Below, piece after piece: positions 1 to 9,300 of a DNA stretch of 10,609 nucleotides. The stretch is from Deinococcus sp. (GTDB lineage: Bacteria; Deinococcota; Deinococci; Deinococcales; Deinococcaceae). The notes below the pieces were generated by a model that made no database searches, was not told the DNA's origin, and saw only the letters and a program-made list of their open reading frames with translations. Both the position numbers and the translations under genes were made by a program. The stretch's first letter is position 1. Every line of letters begins with the position of its first letter. The stretch covers positions 2,928 to 13,536 of the forward strand of contig NZ_JAUNHK010000002.1 of the NCBI RefSeq assembly GCF_030523985.1, read 5' to 3'.

Positions 1-1
1 C

Positions 2-544
<543 letters not shown>

Positions 545-560
545 AGGTCAAAAAGCGGAA

Positions 561-595
561 AAAGGGTCTAAGGGAGACTGTCCCCTAGACCCTTT
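561..595. terminator. Bidirectional intrinsic terminator between queG and the protease gene
   Basis: AAAGGGTCTA (561-570) pairs perfectly with TAGACCCTTT (586-595). After one A/C mismatch the stem continues as GGGA/TCCC (572-575 with 581-584), closing on the five-base loop GACTG. It lies 17 bases past the queG stop and 14 bases past the protease stop on the other strand. Read on the minus strand, the stem is followed by TTTTT and, a few bases later, another TTTTT, so it is a better terminator for the protease mRNA. On the plus strand only TTT follows. The position between convergent genes supports the call. Confidence 0.85.
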
Positions 596-608
596 GGCTT
601 CCAAACCC

Positions 609-3191
609 TTAGCGCATCAGCCAGTCGAAGGTGGTCTTCATCAGCAGATTGCGGCTGTTGGGCGTCAGGCCTTCCATGCCAAAGCCCATCGTGACGGTCT
701 TGTACTTGCCAGCATCGTTGGCGACGATGGCTCCGGCGTTCTCACCCGTGCTCTGGGCCTGGATACGGGGCGCGGGACGAGCCGAAGCGGCGTTGCTGCC
801 CCCGAAAATCTGGCTCAGCGCGGCGTTGATGACGTTGGCGGCGAGGTCTTCGACCAGACCGCGCTGGTTCTGGGCTTTCTGGGCGGCCCGCTGGCGGTTG
901 GTGTCGTTGCGCCCGTTCACCTGAATGCTCTGGGCGGTGATGGTTCCGGCGGTGGCGTTGGCCGTGCCCCACGAGGCGACGGTGGCACTGCCGCTGAGGT
1001 CGGCAATTACATCGGGGTAGAACTGGTTCATGGCGCTGCCCGAAGCGTTGAGCGTAAAGGCGGTGTTGCCGAAGGCCCCACTGGTCACGAACTTGGGGTT
1101 CCCGCTGGAGTCGGCCACGAAGCGGGTCTTAAGAACGCCAGTGTAGAAGCTGCTCTGGCCGATGTCGTAGCCGATGTCCTGCCCAGTCACGATCAGTTTG
1201 CCGCCGCCCGCGAGGTACTGCTGCAAGGTGTTCTGGTCGGCGGGCGTGATGGTGTTCTGATACTGCTCGCCCGAGGCCCAGATGACCACCTGGGCGCGCT
1301 GCAGCTGATCGAGGGGCACGGCTCCCATCGTCTGGGTGTTCCAAACCAGCGCCGAGGCCGCGTTGGCTTTGATGGCGTCACGCAGCGTCGCCGTCACGTC
1401 TGCTCCCTGCCCCATGTCGTCGTCAACGAGGAGGACCGTGGGCTTGGTGCTGTTGGTAGGCGCAGGTGCGGGCGTCGGCTTCGGAGCAGGAGTCGGTGTG
1501 GGTGCAGGATTTGCCACGTTCTTCACGAAGCAGCCCTTGACGACGCCCGGTGCCGGGTTATAGCCGCCCCATTCGGCCACCGTGCAGGCCACGTTGGGAG
1601 CGGCGTCGTTCGTGCCGAACACATATTTGCCTGCCGTGCCGAAGGCCATTTCCCGGTTGGCGACATTGGTGCAGGTGCCGCCTTCGACCGCGCAGAGGGT
1701 GTAGCCCGAGGGACCCGTGGGCTGCGCTGCCGGAGGGGTGGGCGTGGGGGCTGGCGCAGGAGTGGGCGTCGGAGTGGGCGCAGGCGTAGGGGTTGGCGTG
1801 GGCGTCGGGGTTGGGGTCGGCGTAGGAGTGGGAGTGGGGGTAGGTGTGGGCGTCGGGGTCGGCGTAGAAGTCACATTCACGCCGAGTTTGCCCAGTGCGC
1901 CCGGCAGGCTGATTTGCCCGAAGCCGGTGTTGTTGTTCTTGGCGCTGGCGTTGCTGGCCGTGGTGTAAAGGGCATTCTTGACCGCATCCACGCTGGTGCC
2001 GGGCTTGGCCGAGAGCATGACCGCCACCGCACCCGCCGCCAGGGGGCTGGCCTGCGAGGAACCGCTCTTGGCTCCGTACTTGCCGCTGGGCAGCGCACTG
2101 GTAATCGTGTCGCCAGGGGCGGCGATGTCGGGCTTGGTAAAGACACCGTTGATTTTGCCCTGCCACGCCACCGGGCCACGGCTGCTGAAGCTGGCGACCT
2201 GTCCGGCCTGGTTGACCGCGCCTACGCCGATGGCCTGGGGCAGGTTGCCGGGGCTACCGGTGCTCCCCGCCGTGGGGCCGAAGTTGCCGATGGCGAACAC
2301 CGGAACCACACCCGCCTTGATCATGTTGTCCACGGGCACGATGAATTCGTCCCAGGTGCCGGGAATACCCAGGCTCATGTTGACGATCTGTGCGCCGTCG
2401 TTGGTGTCGGCGTTGTTGTCGGGGTCGAGGACGTACTGCATTCCGGCGATGACCTGCGCGAAGGTGCCTTCGTTGTTGGGCAGCACCAGGGCGCTGATGA
2501 CCTTGGCGCTCGGCGCGACGCCCACCTTGGAGCCGACCAGCAGGGCCGCCGTGTGGGTGCCGTGGTCGGTGGTATCGCGGGGCTGGCTGCTGACCCGGTC
2601 ACCCTCGGCGTTGAATTCCTGGAAGGCCGCCACTTTGCCTGCCAGTTCGGGGTGCGAAGCGTCGATGCCGCTGTCGAGGTGCCCGATGCGGATGCCCTGT
2701 CCCTTGAATCCGGCGGCCCAGGCCTGAGGCGCACCGATGTTTTGCAGGTGCCAGGGCGTTCCGGCGGGCGCGGCGCTGTTACTCAGAGCCACCGCTTTGG
2801 GAATTTGCACCTTGAAGTTCTCGAACACCTCGGAGACGAAGGGCAGCAGCGACACGGCGCGGGCCTGCACCGGGGTCATGGGCAGGTAGATGCTCTGGTC
2901 GAGCCACAGCTCGGTGGTTTTCTTGTCGTTGATGGCCTGCTTGAGAAACCCGGCGCTCGGCCCCAGCTTGGCAATCTGGCTGTTGAGCTGCCCGCGCAGG
3001 TTCTTGAACAGGGCGCGGCCCTGACCGGTGTTGGACACATTGAAGCGCACGATGACGCCCACCTGGGTCTGGTCTCCAGCGCGGGCACGCTGGAGCAAAG
3101 TGGGCGAGAGGGTTCCGGCGCTGGCCTGAGAAGCCGCTCCCAGGGCCAGGGCGGCTCCCAGGACAGTCAGGATTTTGGAAGGTTGTCTCAT
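609..3191 (-). CDS. Secreted subtilisin-like (S8) serine protease with four-Cys module and C-terminal amidotransferase-like domain
   Basis: This is an exported serine endopeptidase of 860 residues (numbered from the ATG at 3191). Residues 1-25 are a signal peptide: MRQPSK, a hydrophobic core, then ASA before GTLSP. About 26-135 is an I9-like propeptide. The catalytic domain (~145-430) has Asp173 in HLDSGID, His210 in DHGTH, oxyanion Asn303 in IGNFGP and Ser379 in GSSQASPLAAG, a variant of the usual GTSMAxP. A Thr-Pro linker (~443-495) leads to a module with Cys500, 507, 536 and 554. A second Pro/Ala/Thr linker (~559-583) precedes a domain with KPTVLLVDDDMG, AQVVIWASGEQY, GGGKLIVTGQDIGYDIG and a terminal TMGFGMEGL...FDWLMR, as in the class-I glutamine-amidotransferase-like tails of other subtilases. 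Residues ~759-815 look inserted into that tail. An in-frame GTG at 3215 would add eight residues and has GGAGG four bases upstream. I chose 3191 because it gives a standard signal peptide and has TAGGCT 7 bases upstream, which fits a leaderless start. Substrate unknown; the secreted protease call is firm. Confidence 0.95.
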   Translation of the reverse strand: MRQPSKILTVLGAALALGAASQASAGTLSPTLLQRARAGDQTQVGVIVRFNVSNTGQGRALFKNLRGQLNSQIAKLGPSAGFLKQAINDKKTTELWLDQSIYLPMTPVQARAVSLLPFVSEVFENFKVQIPKAVALSNSAAPAGTPWHLQNIGAPQAWAAGFKGQGIRIGHLDSGIDASHPELAGKVAAFQEFNAEGDRVSSQPRDTTDHGTHTAALLVGSKVGVAPSAKVISALVLPNNEGTFAQVIAGMQYVLDPDNNADTNDGAQIVNMSLGIPGTWDEFIVPVDNMIKAGVVPVFAIGNFGPTAGSTGSPGNLPQAIGVGAVNQAGQVASFSSRGPVAWQGKINGVFTKPDIAAPGDTITSALPSGKYGAKSGSSQASPLAAGAVAVMLSAKPGTSVDAVKNALYTTASNASAKNNNTGFGQISLPGALGKLGVNVTSTPTPTPTPTPTPTPTPTPTPTPTPTPTPAPTPTPTPAPAPTPTPPAAQPTGPSGYTLCAVEGGTCTNVANREMAFGTAGKYVFGTNDAAPNVACTVAEWGGYNPAPGVVKGCFVKNVANPAPTPTPAPKPTPAPAPTNSTKPTVLLVDDDMGQGADVTATLRDAIKANAASALVWNTQTMGAVPLDQLQRAQVVIWASGEQYQNTITPADQNTLQQYLAGGGKLIVTGQDIGYDIGQSSFYTGVLKTRFVADSSGNPKFVTSGAFGNTAFTLNASGSAMNQFYPDVIADLSGSATVASWGTANATAGTITAQSIQVNGRNDTNRQRAAQKAQNQRGLVEDLAANVINAALSQIFGGSNAASARPAPRIQAQSTGENAGAIVANDAGKYKTVTMGFGMEGLTPNSRNLLMKTTFDWLMR
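1707..1865 (-). repeat. Thr-Pro/Ala-Pro tandem codon repeat (interdomain linker)
   Basis: An almost uninterrupted run of six-base units coding Thr-Pro (with some Ala-Pro) covers about 50 residues between the catalytic domain and the four-cysteine module. Such repeats act as extended, protease-resistant spacers in secreted enzymes. Synonymous third bases vary among units, so the repeat is not a recent pure expansion, but it could still gain or lose units by slippage. A shorter, more degenerate Pro/Ala/Thr linker of the same kind is encoded at about 1443-1517. Confidence 0.9.
1789..1858 (+). other. Two putative G-quadruplex motifs within the linker repeat
   Basis: The plus strand, which is the template strand of the protease gene, has two stretches fitting the G3+N1-7 pattern. 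At 1789-1816 runs of four, three, four and four G are separated by 7, 4 and 2 bases. At 1830-1858 runs of three, five, three and four G are separated by 3, 7 and 4 bases. They follow from the Pro-rich codons (CCN) on the other strand, so they may have no selected role. Folding is an inference from the pattern only. Confidence 0.5.
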
Positions 3192-3198
3192 GACGCTC

Positions 3199-3204
3199 AG
3201 CCTA
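3199..3204 (-). promoter_or_regulatory. Possible -10 element for a leaderless protease transcript
   Basis: On the minus strand TAGGCT fits the TANNNT consensus and ends 7 bases before the ATG at 3191. This is the spacing seen for leaderless mRNAs, which are common in Deinococcus. No convincing TTGACA-like -35 hexamer lies 16-18 bases further upstream; that space is occupied by one arm of the palindrome at 3217-3261. The site is short and could be chance. Confidence 0.35.
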
Positions 3205-3216
3205 CGCGCCCACACA

Positions 3217-3261
3217 TGACCTCCCCTGAATGGTCTATGAGGAGACCTTCAGGGGAGGTCA
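3217..3261. promoter_or_regulatory. Palindrome with 14-bp perfect arms upstream of the protease gene (candidate operator or RNA hairpin)
   Basis: TGACCTCCCCTGAA (3217-3230) is the exact reverse complement of TTCAGGGGAGGTCA (3248-3261). After one unpaired T, GGTCT (3232-3236) also pairs with AGACC (3243-3247) across the loop ATGAGG. On the minus strand the stem is not followed by a T tract, so it is not an intrinsic terminator of the upstream tamB gene. If transcription starts near 3191 it lies at about -26 to -70, suitable for a regulator site. If transcription starts further upstream, the arm GGGGAGG would be a ribosome-binding sequence masked in the stem, next to the alternative GTG start at 3215. 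The symmetry is certain; the function is inferred. Confidence 0.6.
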
Positions 3262-3293
3262 GTTGAGCATCAGTCACCGGGCGAATGGCAAAG

Positions 3294-3348
3294 AGCTGAT
3301 GGCCGATAGCTGATGGCAAACGTCCTCAGCCATCTGCTATCAGCTATC
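3294..3348. repeat. Intergenic inverted/direct repeat of the Deinococcus small-repeat type
   Basis: AGCTGATGGC occurs at 3294-3303 and again at 3308-3317, and GATAGCTGATGGCA (3305-3318) pairs with TGCTATCAGCTATC (3335-3348) with a single G/T mismatch, leaving a 16-base loop. The element sits 7 bases beyond the tamB stop codon. The GCTGATGGC/GATAGCTGAT wording matches what I recall of short intergenic repeats in Deinococcus genomes (small non-coding repeats). There is no T tract on either side, so termination would have to depend on the hairpin alone. Family assignment is from memory and moderate. Confidence 0.6.
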
Positions 3349-3355
3349 CGCGCCC

Positions 3356-6300
3356 TCACCTGCCCCCGATCCGGTACGTCACCCCGAACCGCAATTCGGT
3401 GCTCTCGGGCCGCGCCGCCACGCCAGCCGAGGCCGCCTGCTCGGCCTTCGTTTCGACGCCCACGCTGAAACTCAGGCGCGGGTTGACGTTGTAGGCCACT
3501 TTGAAGTTGGGGCGCACGCTCTGGAGGTCGAGGCCGTTGAGGGGCGTACTCACGTTGAAGGTAAAACGCCCGTCGGGGGTGGAATAGGTCGCGTTGATCA
3601 GGCCCGCGCCGCGCAAATCCACCTGATACTGCACGAAGAGGTCGCGGGTGAGGTAGGAACCGACGGTCAGCGTGGCGTTGACGCTGCCGTCCAGCCCCAG
3701 CGCGGGCGTCAGGCGCAGCACGTCCACGCCCAGCCCACGCGCCAGGGTGCGCTCCAGTTCACCCAGGAAAAAGACGTTCAGCGCGGTCTGCACGGCGCTC
3801 GTGCCCAGAGCGGCGAGGTTGCCCGACAGGTTGTTGAGGTCGGGGACGCCCGTGGCGACCAGCGCGTACAGTTCCTCCTGGGTGTAGGCGTTGCGGGTCT
3901 GAGGGTTCAGGCACTGCTCGCTGGTCTCGGCGCAACTGAGCTGCGTGTCGAGGTCCAGCACGCCCTGAAGGCCGTCGGTGGTGCGGAAGTTGCCGCGCAC
4001 GCTGAGCAAAATGGGCACCTGCTGACGGGTGGAGGCCGACGGCACCGTGCCCCGCGCCGCGAGGCTGAACGACGGATAAAGGCCGTCGCCGCTGAAGGTC
4101 ACATTGCTCTGGGTGATGACGAATTCGTTTTCGCGCAGGAAGATACTGCCGCGCTGCGCCACGATTTCACCGCGAATCCGGGGGCGGGCCGCCGTGCCGG
4201 ACACGGTCAGGCCGGGCGTGCTGAATTCGGCGCGGGCCAGGGTTTCGTCCAGGCGAATACCACCCGAAGCCCGCAGGCGCAGGTCGTCGAGCAGGATGCG
4301 CTCCAGCAGCGGCCGTGCCGGGGTCGCAGGTGGCGTACCCGCTGCACCGCCCGTGGCGGCAGGCTTGGCGAACGTCGTGTACTGCTCGGGCAGTGGGCTG
4401 ACGAAGGTGTCACCGCTCTGGCCCGGAGTGGTTTTGCCGGGAGCCGCAGGCAGGGTATCGGGCGCGTCTACCCGGCCCAGCGTCAGGCGGGCAAAGTCGC
4501 CCTCGCCGCTGACCCGCACGAAATCGCCCCCGTCCACCACGCGGAATTCTCCGGTCAGCGCACTTTCGCGGGCATAGATGGCGGCGATGGGCAGGTTGTA
4601 GTTGTTGGCCCGTAGGGTCAGGTTCCAGCGCGGCACCAGGTCACCTTCGAGCGTCAGGGTGCCCGCGCCGCTGACGGGGTTGACGCTGCGGCTACGCGCT
4701 TCCAGTCGCCAGCCGGTGTCGCCCTGCTGGCGCAAGGTCAGGGTGGTGTTGGGCAGCGGGCCGAGGGCTTCGGGCGCGAACAGGCCGCTGAAGGTCGCCA
4801 CCGTGTCGCTGAGTTTGCCCAGGGTGAGCTGACCGCGCACGTCCACCTGACCGTCGGCCCCCAGGGTGCCGCCCGTCTGGATGCGCCCGCCCGCTGTAAA
4901 CGCCCCGCTGTCGGGCAAGTCGCCCGCGAAATTCGGCACGCGCACGGTCAGGCCGCCCACTTCGCCCACCAGATTCTCGGCCCGCAGCAGCCCGCGTGGG
5001 CGGTCGTAGGTTCCGGCGGCGCTGAGCAGAATGGTTCCCTGGAGCGCCGGGTTCAGGTCGGCCAGCCCCGGCACCAGCCGCAGCACCGGGGTGAAGGTGG
5101 CGTCGGTGAAACGGGCGTTGACATCCACCTTCTGCCGGGTGTACTGCCCGCGCACGTCCCAGGTTCCGGCCCCGCCGAGCTGCACGTTGATGCTACGAAG
5201 TTCGCGCTCGGCATAGTCCAGGCTGCCCGTGCCCGTGAGGGTTTCGGTGACGGTCTGCCCGTTTTCCTGCCGCTCGGCACTCACCCGGATGCGCTCGGCG
5301 ACGACCGAGGCGCGGCCCGCCAGGGGGTCGGAAAGTGGGAAGCGGAAACGGGCCACCCCGGTCACGACGCCCTCGCCCGGCGTGGTGCCCGTGAAGGCCG
5401 CCACGACGGCGCCCAGCGGCAACGCCTGCAAAGTGCTTTGCCCGAACACCTCGCCCCCGCTGAGGCCCGCCGTGAAGTCGGAACGGTCAAGGAAGCCGCG
5501 CAGCCGCCAGCTTTCTGCGACCCGCGTGCCCTCGACACGCAGCGGCAGGTTTTTCTCGCCCAGTTGCACCCCGTCCGACGCCAGGAAGAAGGTCGAGCCG
5601 CCGTCGCTCAGGTTGGCGGCGCCGTAAACCTTACCCGCCAGACCGGGCGCAATCTTGAGTGCGGCGAGGTCCACGGCGTCGAGGGTGGCGCGGGCGTCGT
5701 AGCCGTCTCCGGTGGGGGCCACCGCCAGCAGTGCGCCCACGCTGGGCAGGGTGTCCGCCACGCCCCCCGCAGCGTTCAGGCGGGCGCTGCCCATGCCGTT
5801 GCGGGCGGTGAGCGCCGCGCTGAAGGTGCGCCCGGCCAGCTTCAGTTGCCCGTCGGCGGTCACGCTTTGCCCCGCGAGGTCGAGGGGGTAGCCCTTTACC
5901 TCGGCCCCACCGCTCAGGCTGCCCGCTGCCGCCCGCAGGTCGAGCACGATTTGGCCTGTTCCCCGGCGCAGCGTGCCGCCGAGTTGTCCTTCCCAGTGGG
6001 GCTGCACGCCGCCCTGACCCGGCACCTGCACGGCGCTGAGGTCGAGGGTTCCGGCGTTCAGGTCGGCCCTGGCCTGCACGCTGGGGCGGCCCCCGGTCAG
6101 CGTCACGGTGCCGCCGATATCGCCCGCAGGCGCGAGGCCCAGCACTGGGATGGTCTGCGGCGAAGTCAGCCCCGTGACCCGGAACTGCACCGCCCCGCTC
6201 TGGGTGCGGCTGCTCACCTGCCCGCTCGCAAAGAGCGACCCGCTCAGGCCCCGCACGCCCAGGCGCGAGAGGTCGAGACCCGGCAGGTCGGCGCGCAGTT

Positions 6301-9300
6301 GCTCGTTTTTCCAGGTCAGCGACCCTTCGCGGGTGCCGTCGCTCAGGCGCAGGTCGGCCTGGGTCAGCCCGGCGCTGCCGCTCGCCCGCCATTCGCCCCG
6401 GCGCAGCGTCAGCAGCAGGTCGGGGTCAGCGAGTGGGCCAGACGGCGTGACGCTGAAAGCCAGTTCCGGGCGACTGAGGCTGGCCGCGCCGTGCCACTGC
6501 CACTCGCCGCGTTCGTCGGGGCGCAGTTCGACCAGACCGTTGGCGGTGGCGTCCGGCCCGTCCACCAGCCGCACCTGCACGCCGCGTGACCCGGCGACCA
6601 CCCGCGCCCGCGCTCCCAGCAGGCCGCCCTCGCCCGTCAGCAGCGGATGGGCATAGGCTCCGCCGAGCTTGAGGGCCAGCGGCTCGGTGAGGACGCCCTG
6701 CGGCCCCCCGGTCACGCGAACGCTCCCGGCCCAGCCCGTGTAGGTGTTGGCCCGCACGTCCAGCGCCGCTTGCACGCCCTGACTGCTGACCTGCCCGCTG
6801 GCGCTGAGGCTGCCCCGGTCGTAGCTGGCCTTGACCTCGCCCGCCACCGTGCCCGTCGCCTGGGCGGTCACGTTCGCCACGCCGGGGCTGGCCTGCCCGC
6901 GCAGGGTGACGGTGGCCCCGGCTCCTTCCAGGCGCAGGCCCAGCAGGGAGAGGGTTTGGCCCTTGAGCGAGGCGACTGGCCCCTCGGCCCCGTTCTGAAC
7001 AAAGCTGCCGCTGAGGGTCGAGAGGTCGCTCAGCCGCCCCGTCACGCTGCCGCGCAGGTCAGGCAGGCCAGCCCCGCCGACTTGCACGCCCGCCGTGTCC
7101 AGCGTGGCGGCGAGGGTGGGCGCGGCGAGGGTGCCGCCGAGGTCGGCCTGGACGTTCGCCTGACCCTGTGCCCCTTCTGCCAGCGCCAGAGGATTGAGGG
7201 TGAGTCGGCCCGTCAGCCCCGGCACGGCTCCCTCGCCCGGCGTGAGCGTGACCTGCCCGCCGCCGAGGGCGCCCGCTGCCACGTCGTAGCCCCCCGCCCC
7301 GTCCCCGCGCAGGGTGACGGGCGTGGGCAGACCCGGCACCGTAGCGCTGAGGTCGCCCGCCAGCCGGGGCCAGATCCCCCCAAGGTCGGCCTTGACCCGC
7401 GCCTGGGCGCTGGCCAGCGTGCCGTAGACCCGTACTCGCCCGTTTTGTGGCTGGGTGGCGTCGAGTTGCCGAGCCTCGGCATAGAGCGTGCCCCGCGCCT
7501 GCCCGGACGCCTGCACGCGGGCATGAAGGTCGAGGCGGCGCACCTGTCCGCCCACCGTCAGCAGCAGGTCGAAGAGGCCCTGTTCCGTCTGCACCGCGCC
7601 CGTGACTTTTCCGGCGAGGTGGGGGTCACGCAGCGCCCCAGTGAGGTTCAGGTCGGCACCCAGCTTGCCCTGCCCGCCCTGTCCAAACGACGCCGCGCCA
7701 GGGTAGGCCGCCGCCACGTCCCGCACGTTGACCTGAAGGCCCTGCGGCAGCGTCCCCTGCGCCCGCACCTGCCCCCCGCGCAGGCTGCCGCGCAGGTCGG
7801 CGCTCAGGCGCTCCAGGCGGGGGTCGTATTCGGCGTCGCCGTAAAGCGAGAAGGGGCCAGCCTCGCGGTGCAGGCCACGCAGGGCGGCGCGTTGCAGGCG
7901 CAGGCGCTCGGGGCCACCCGCCAGTGTGCCGCTGAGGTCGAAGGCTCCGGCGAAGGTCAGTTCGGGCAGATTCAGGGTGCCCGGCAGCAGGCGGGCGGCC
8001 TGAATTCGGCTGGTCTTCAGGGTGGCGGCGTAGCGTCCGGCCCGTAGCGTGGCGTCCCCTTGCAAAGCCGCGCCGCGCAGATGCACTTCGGCGTCTCCGG
8101 CGGCGTAACTGGCCTGCACCGCGCCCGACAGTTCGCCCGCCGCGTCGTCGAGTTGTCCGCTGAAGGCCGCCGTCAGCTTGTCCCACGATGAGCCGCCCAG
8201 GGTGGCCCGCCCGCTGGCCCGCAGTTGCCCGGCGCGGTTCCAGAAGGCTCCCAGGTCCACGCGCTGCAAAGTCAGCTCGCCACCGGGACGCAGCGGCAAG
8301 CCCGCCGGCAACTGCCCGGTGAAGGTCGCCTGCCGCTCGCCCAGGCCCAGGCTTCCGGCGAGGTTCAGGGTGCCGCGCCCGTCCAGCACGGCGTCGAGGG
8401 GGCCGCCCGGCACGTCGCCCGTGGCCCGCACGCTGCCGCTCCAGCCCTGGCGGGCGTTCCAGCCCAGCGGCCCGCTCAGGCCCACGTCCACGCCATTGTT
8501 CCCGGTGCCGCCGTCGCCCGTGCCGCTGCGGTAGCGGGCGTTCAGGTTCAGGCGGGCGGTGGTCAGCCCTGCCGCCGCGCCACTGTTCAGGCGGCCCCGC
8601 AGCTCTCCGCTCAGGCGCTCGCCGCTGAGGTCGAGTTTCCAGTCCTGGCCCAGCAGACGGGCCTCCAGGCGCGTGCCCGCCGCGTCCAGGCCCGCCAGTC
8701 CTTCATTCAGGCGGCCCTGCACCCGCAAGTCGGGCCGGGCGAGGCTCCCCGTGACCTGGGCCGTGTAGTCGCCGGGAGCGCCTTCGTTCAAGCGGGCGCG
8801 GCCCGAGAGCGCCAGTCGGGGCCAGAGGGTGCCGCTCGCCGTAACTTCGCCCAGTCCTGACCCGCCCGCCGTCTGGGAAGGCAATTGGGCCTGCAGACCG
8901 CTGACCCGCAGTTCGCCGCCCGCGTAGCGCAGCGGGGCCGTGAAGGTGACGCCCGCCGCCTGTCCCGCCGCGTTCAGGCGCAGGTCGTTCAGGGTGCCGC
9001 TCAGGGCCGCGCCGAGTTGTCCGGCAGGCCCGCCCAGGGTGGTCAGGTCGGGGGCCAGCAGGTGCCCGCCCACCTTCCAGGCCGCCAGTCCCGCGCCAGT
9101 TCCGCGTTGGGCGGAGGCAGTCAGGGTCGCGCCGCTCACCTCCGCGTTCAGGTCGGCCCGCGCCGCCGCTCCGGTCAGGCCCGTGCCGCGCAGCACCAGG
9201 TCGAGGTCGCGCTGCTCCCACCTTCCCCGCGCCCGCAGGGTCAATTCGCGTTCGGCGCTTCCCGTCAGGGTGCCGCGCACGCCGCCCACCGTCAGTGCGG

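Noticed and set aside
3197..3217. Six-codon mini-ORF (MCGRVG, stop) just before the protease ATG
   Set aside because: The Shine-Dalgarno-like GGAGGT is only one base from its ATG, too close for good initiation, and no attenuation structure follows. It is probably chance.
3217..3261. Intrinsic terminator of tamB
   Set aside because: The stem is strong, but the minus-strand sequence after it (ATGTGTGGGC) has no T tract.
594..3266. 890-codon plus-strand open frame opposite the protease
   Set aside because: It is antisense to a gene with complete subtilase motifs and its product is Gly/Arg/Val-rich with no recognisable domain. Its GVGVGV run is only the reverse reading of the Thr-Pro repeat, and it begins inside the terminator hairpin.
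3294..3348. CRISPR array or insertion-sequence end
   Set aside because: Only short, irregular repeats with no regular spacers, no transposase and no target duplication. A small intergenic repeat explains it better.
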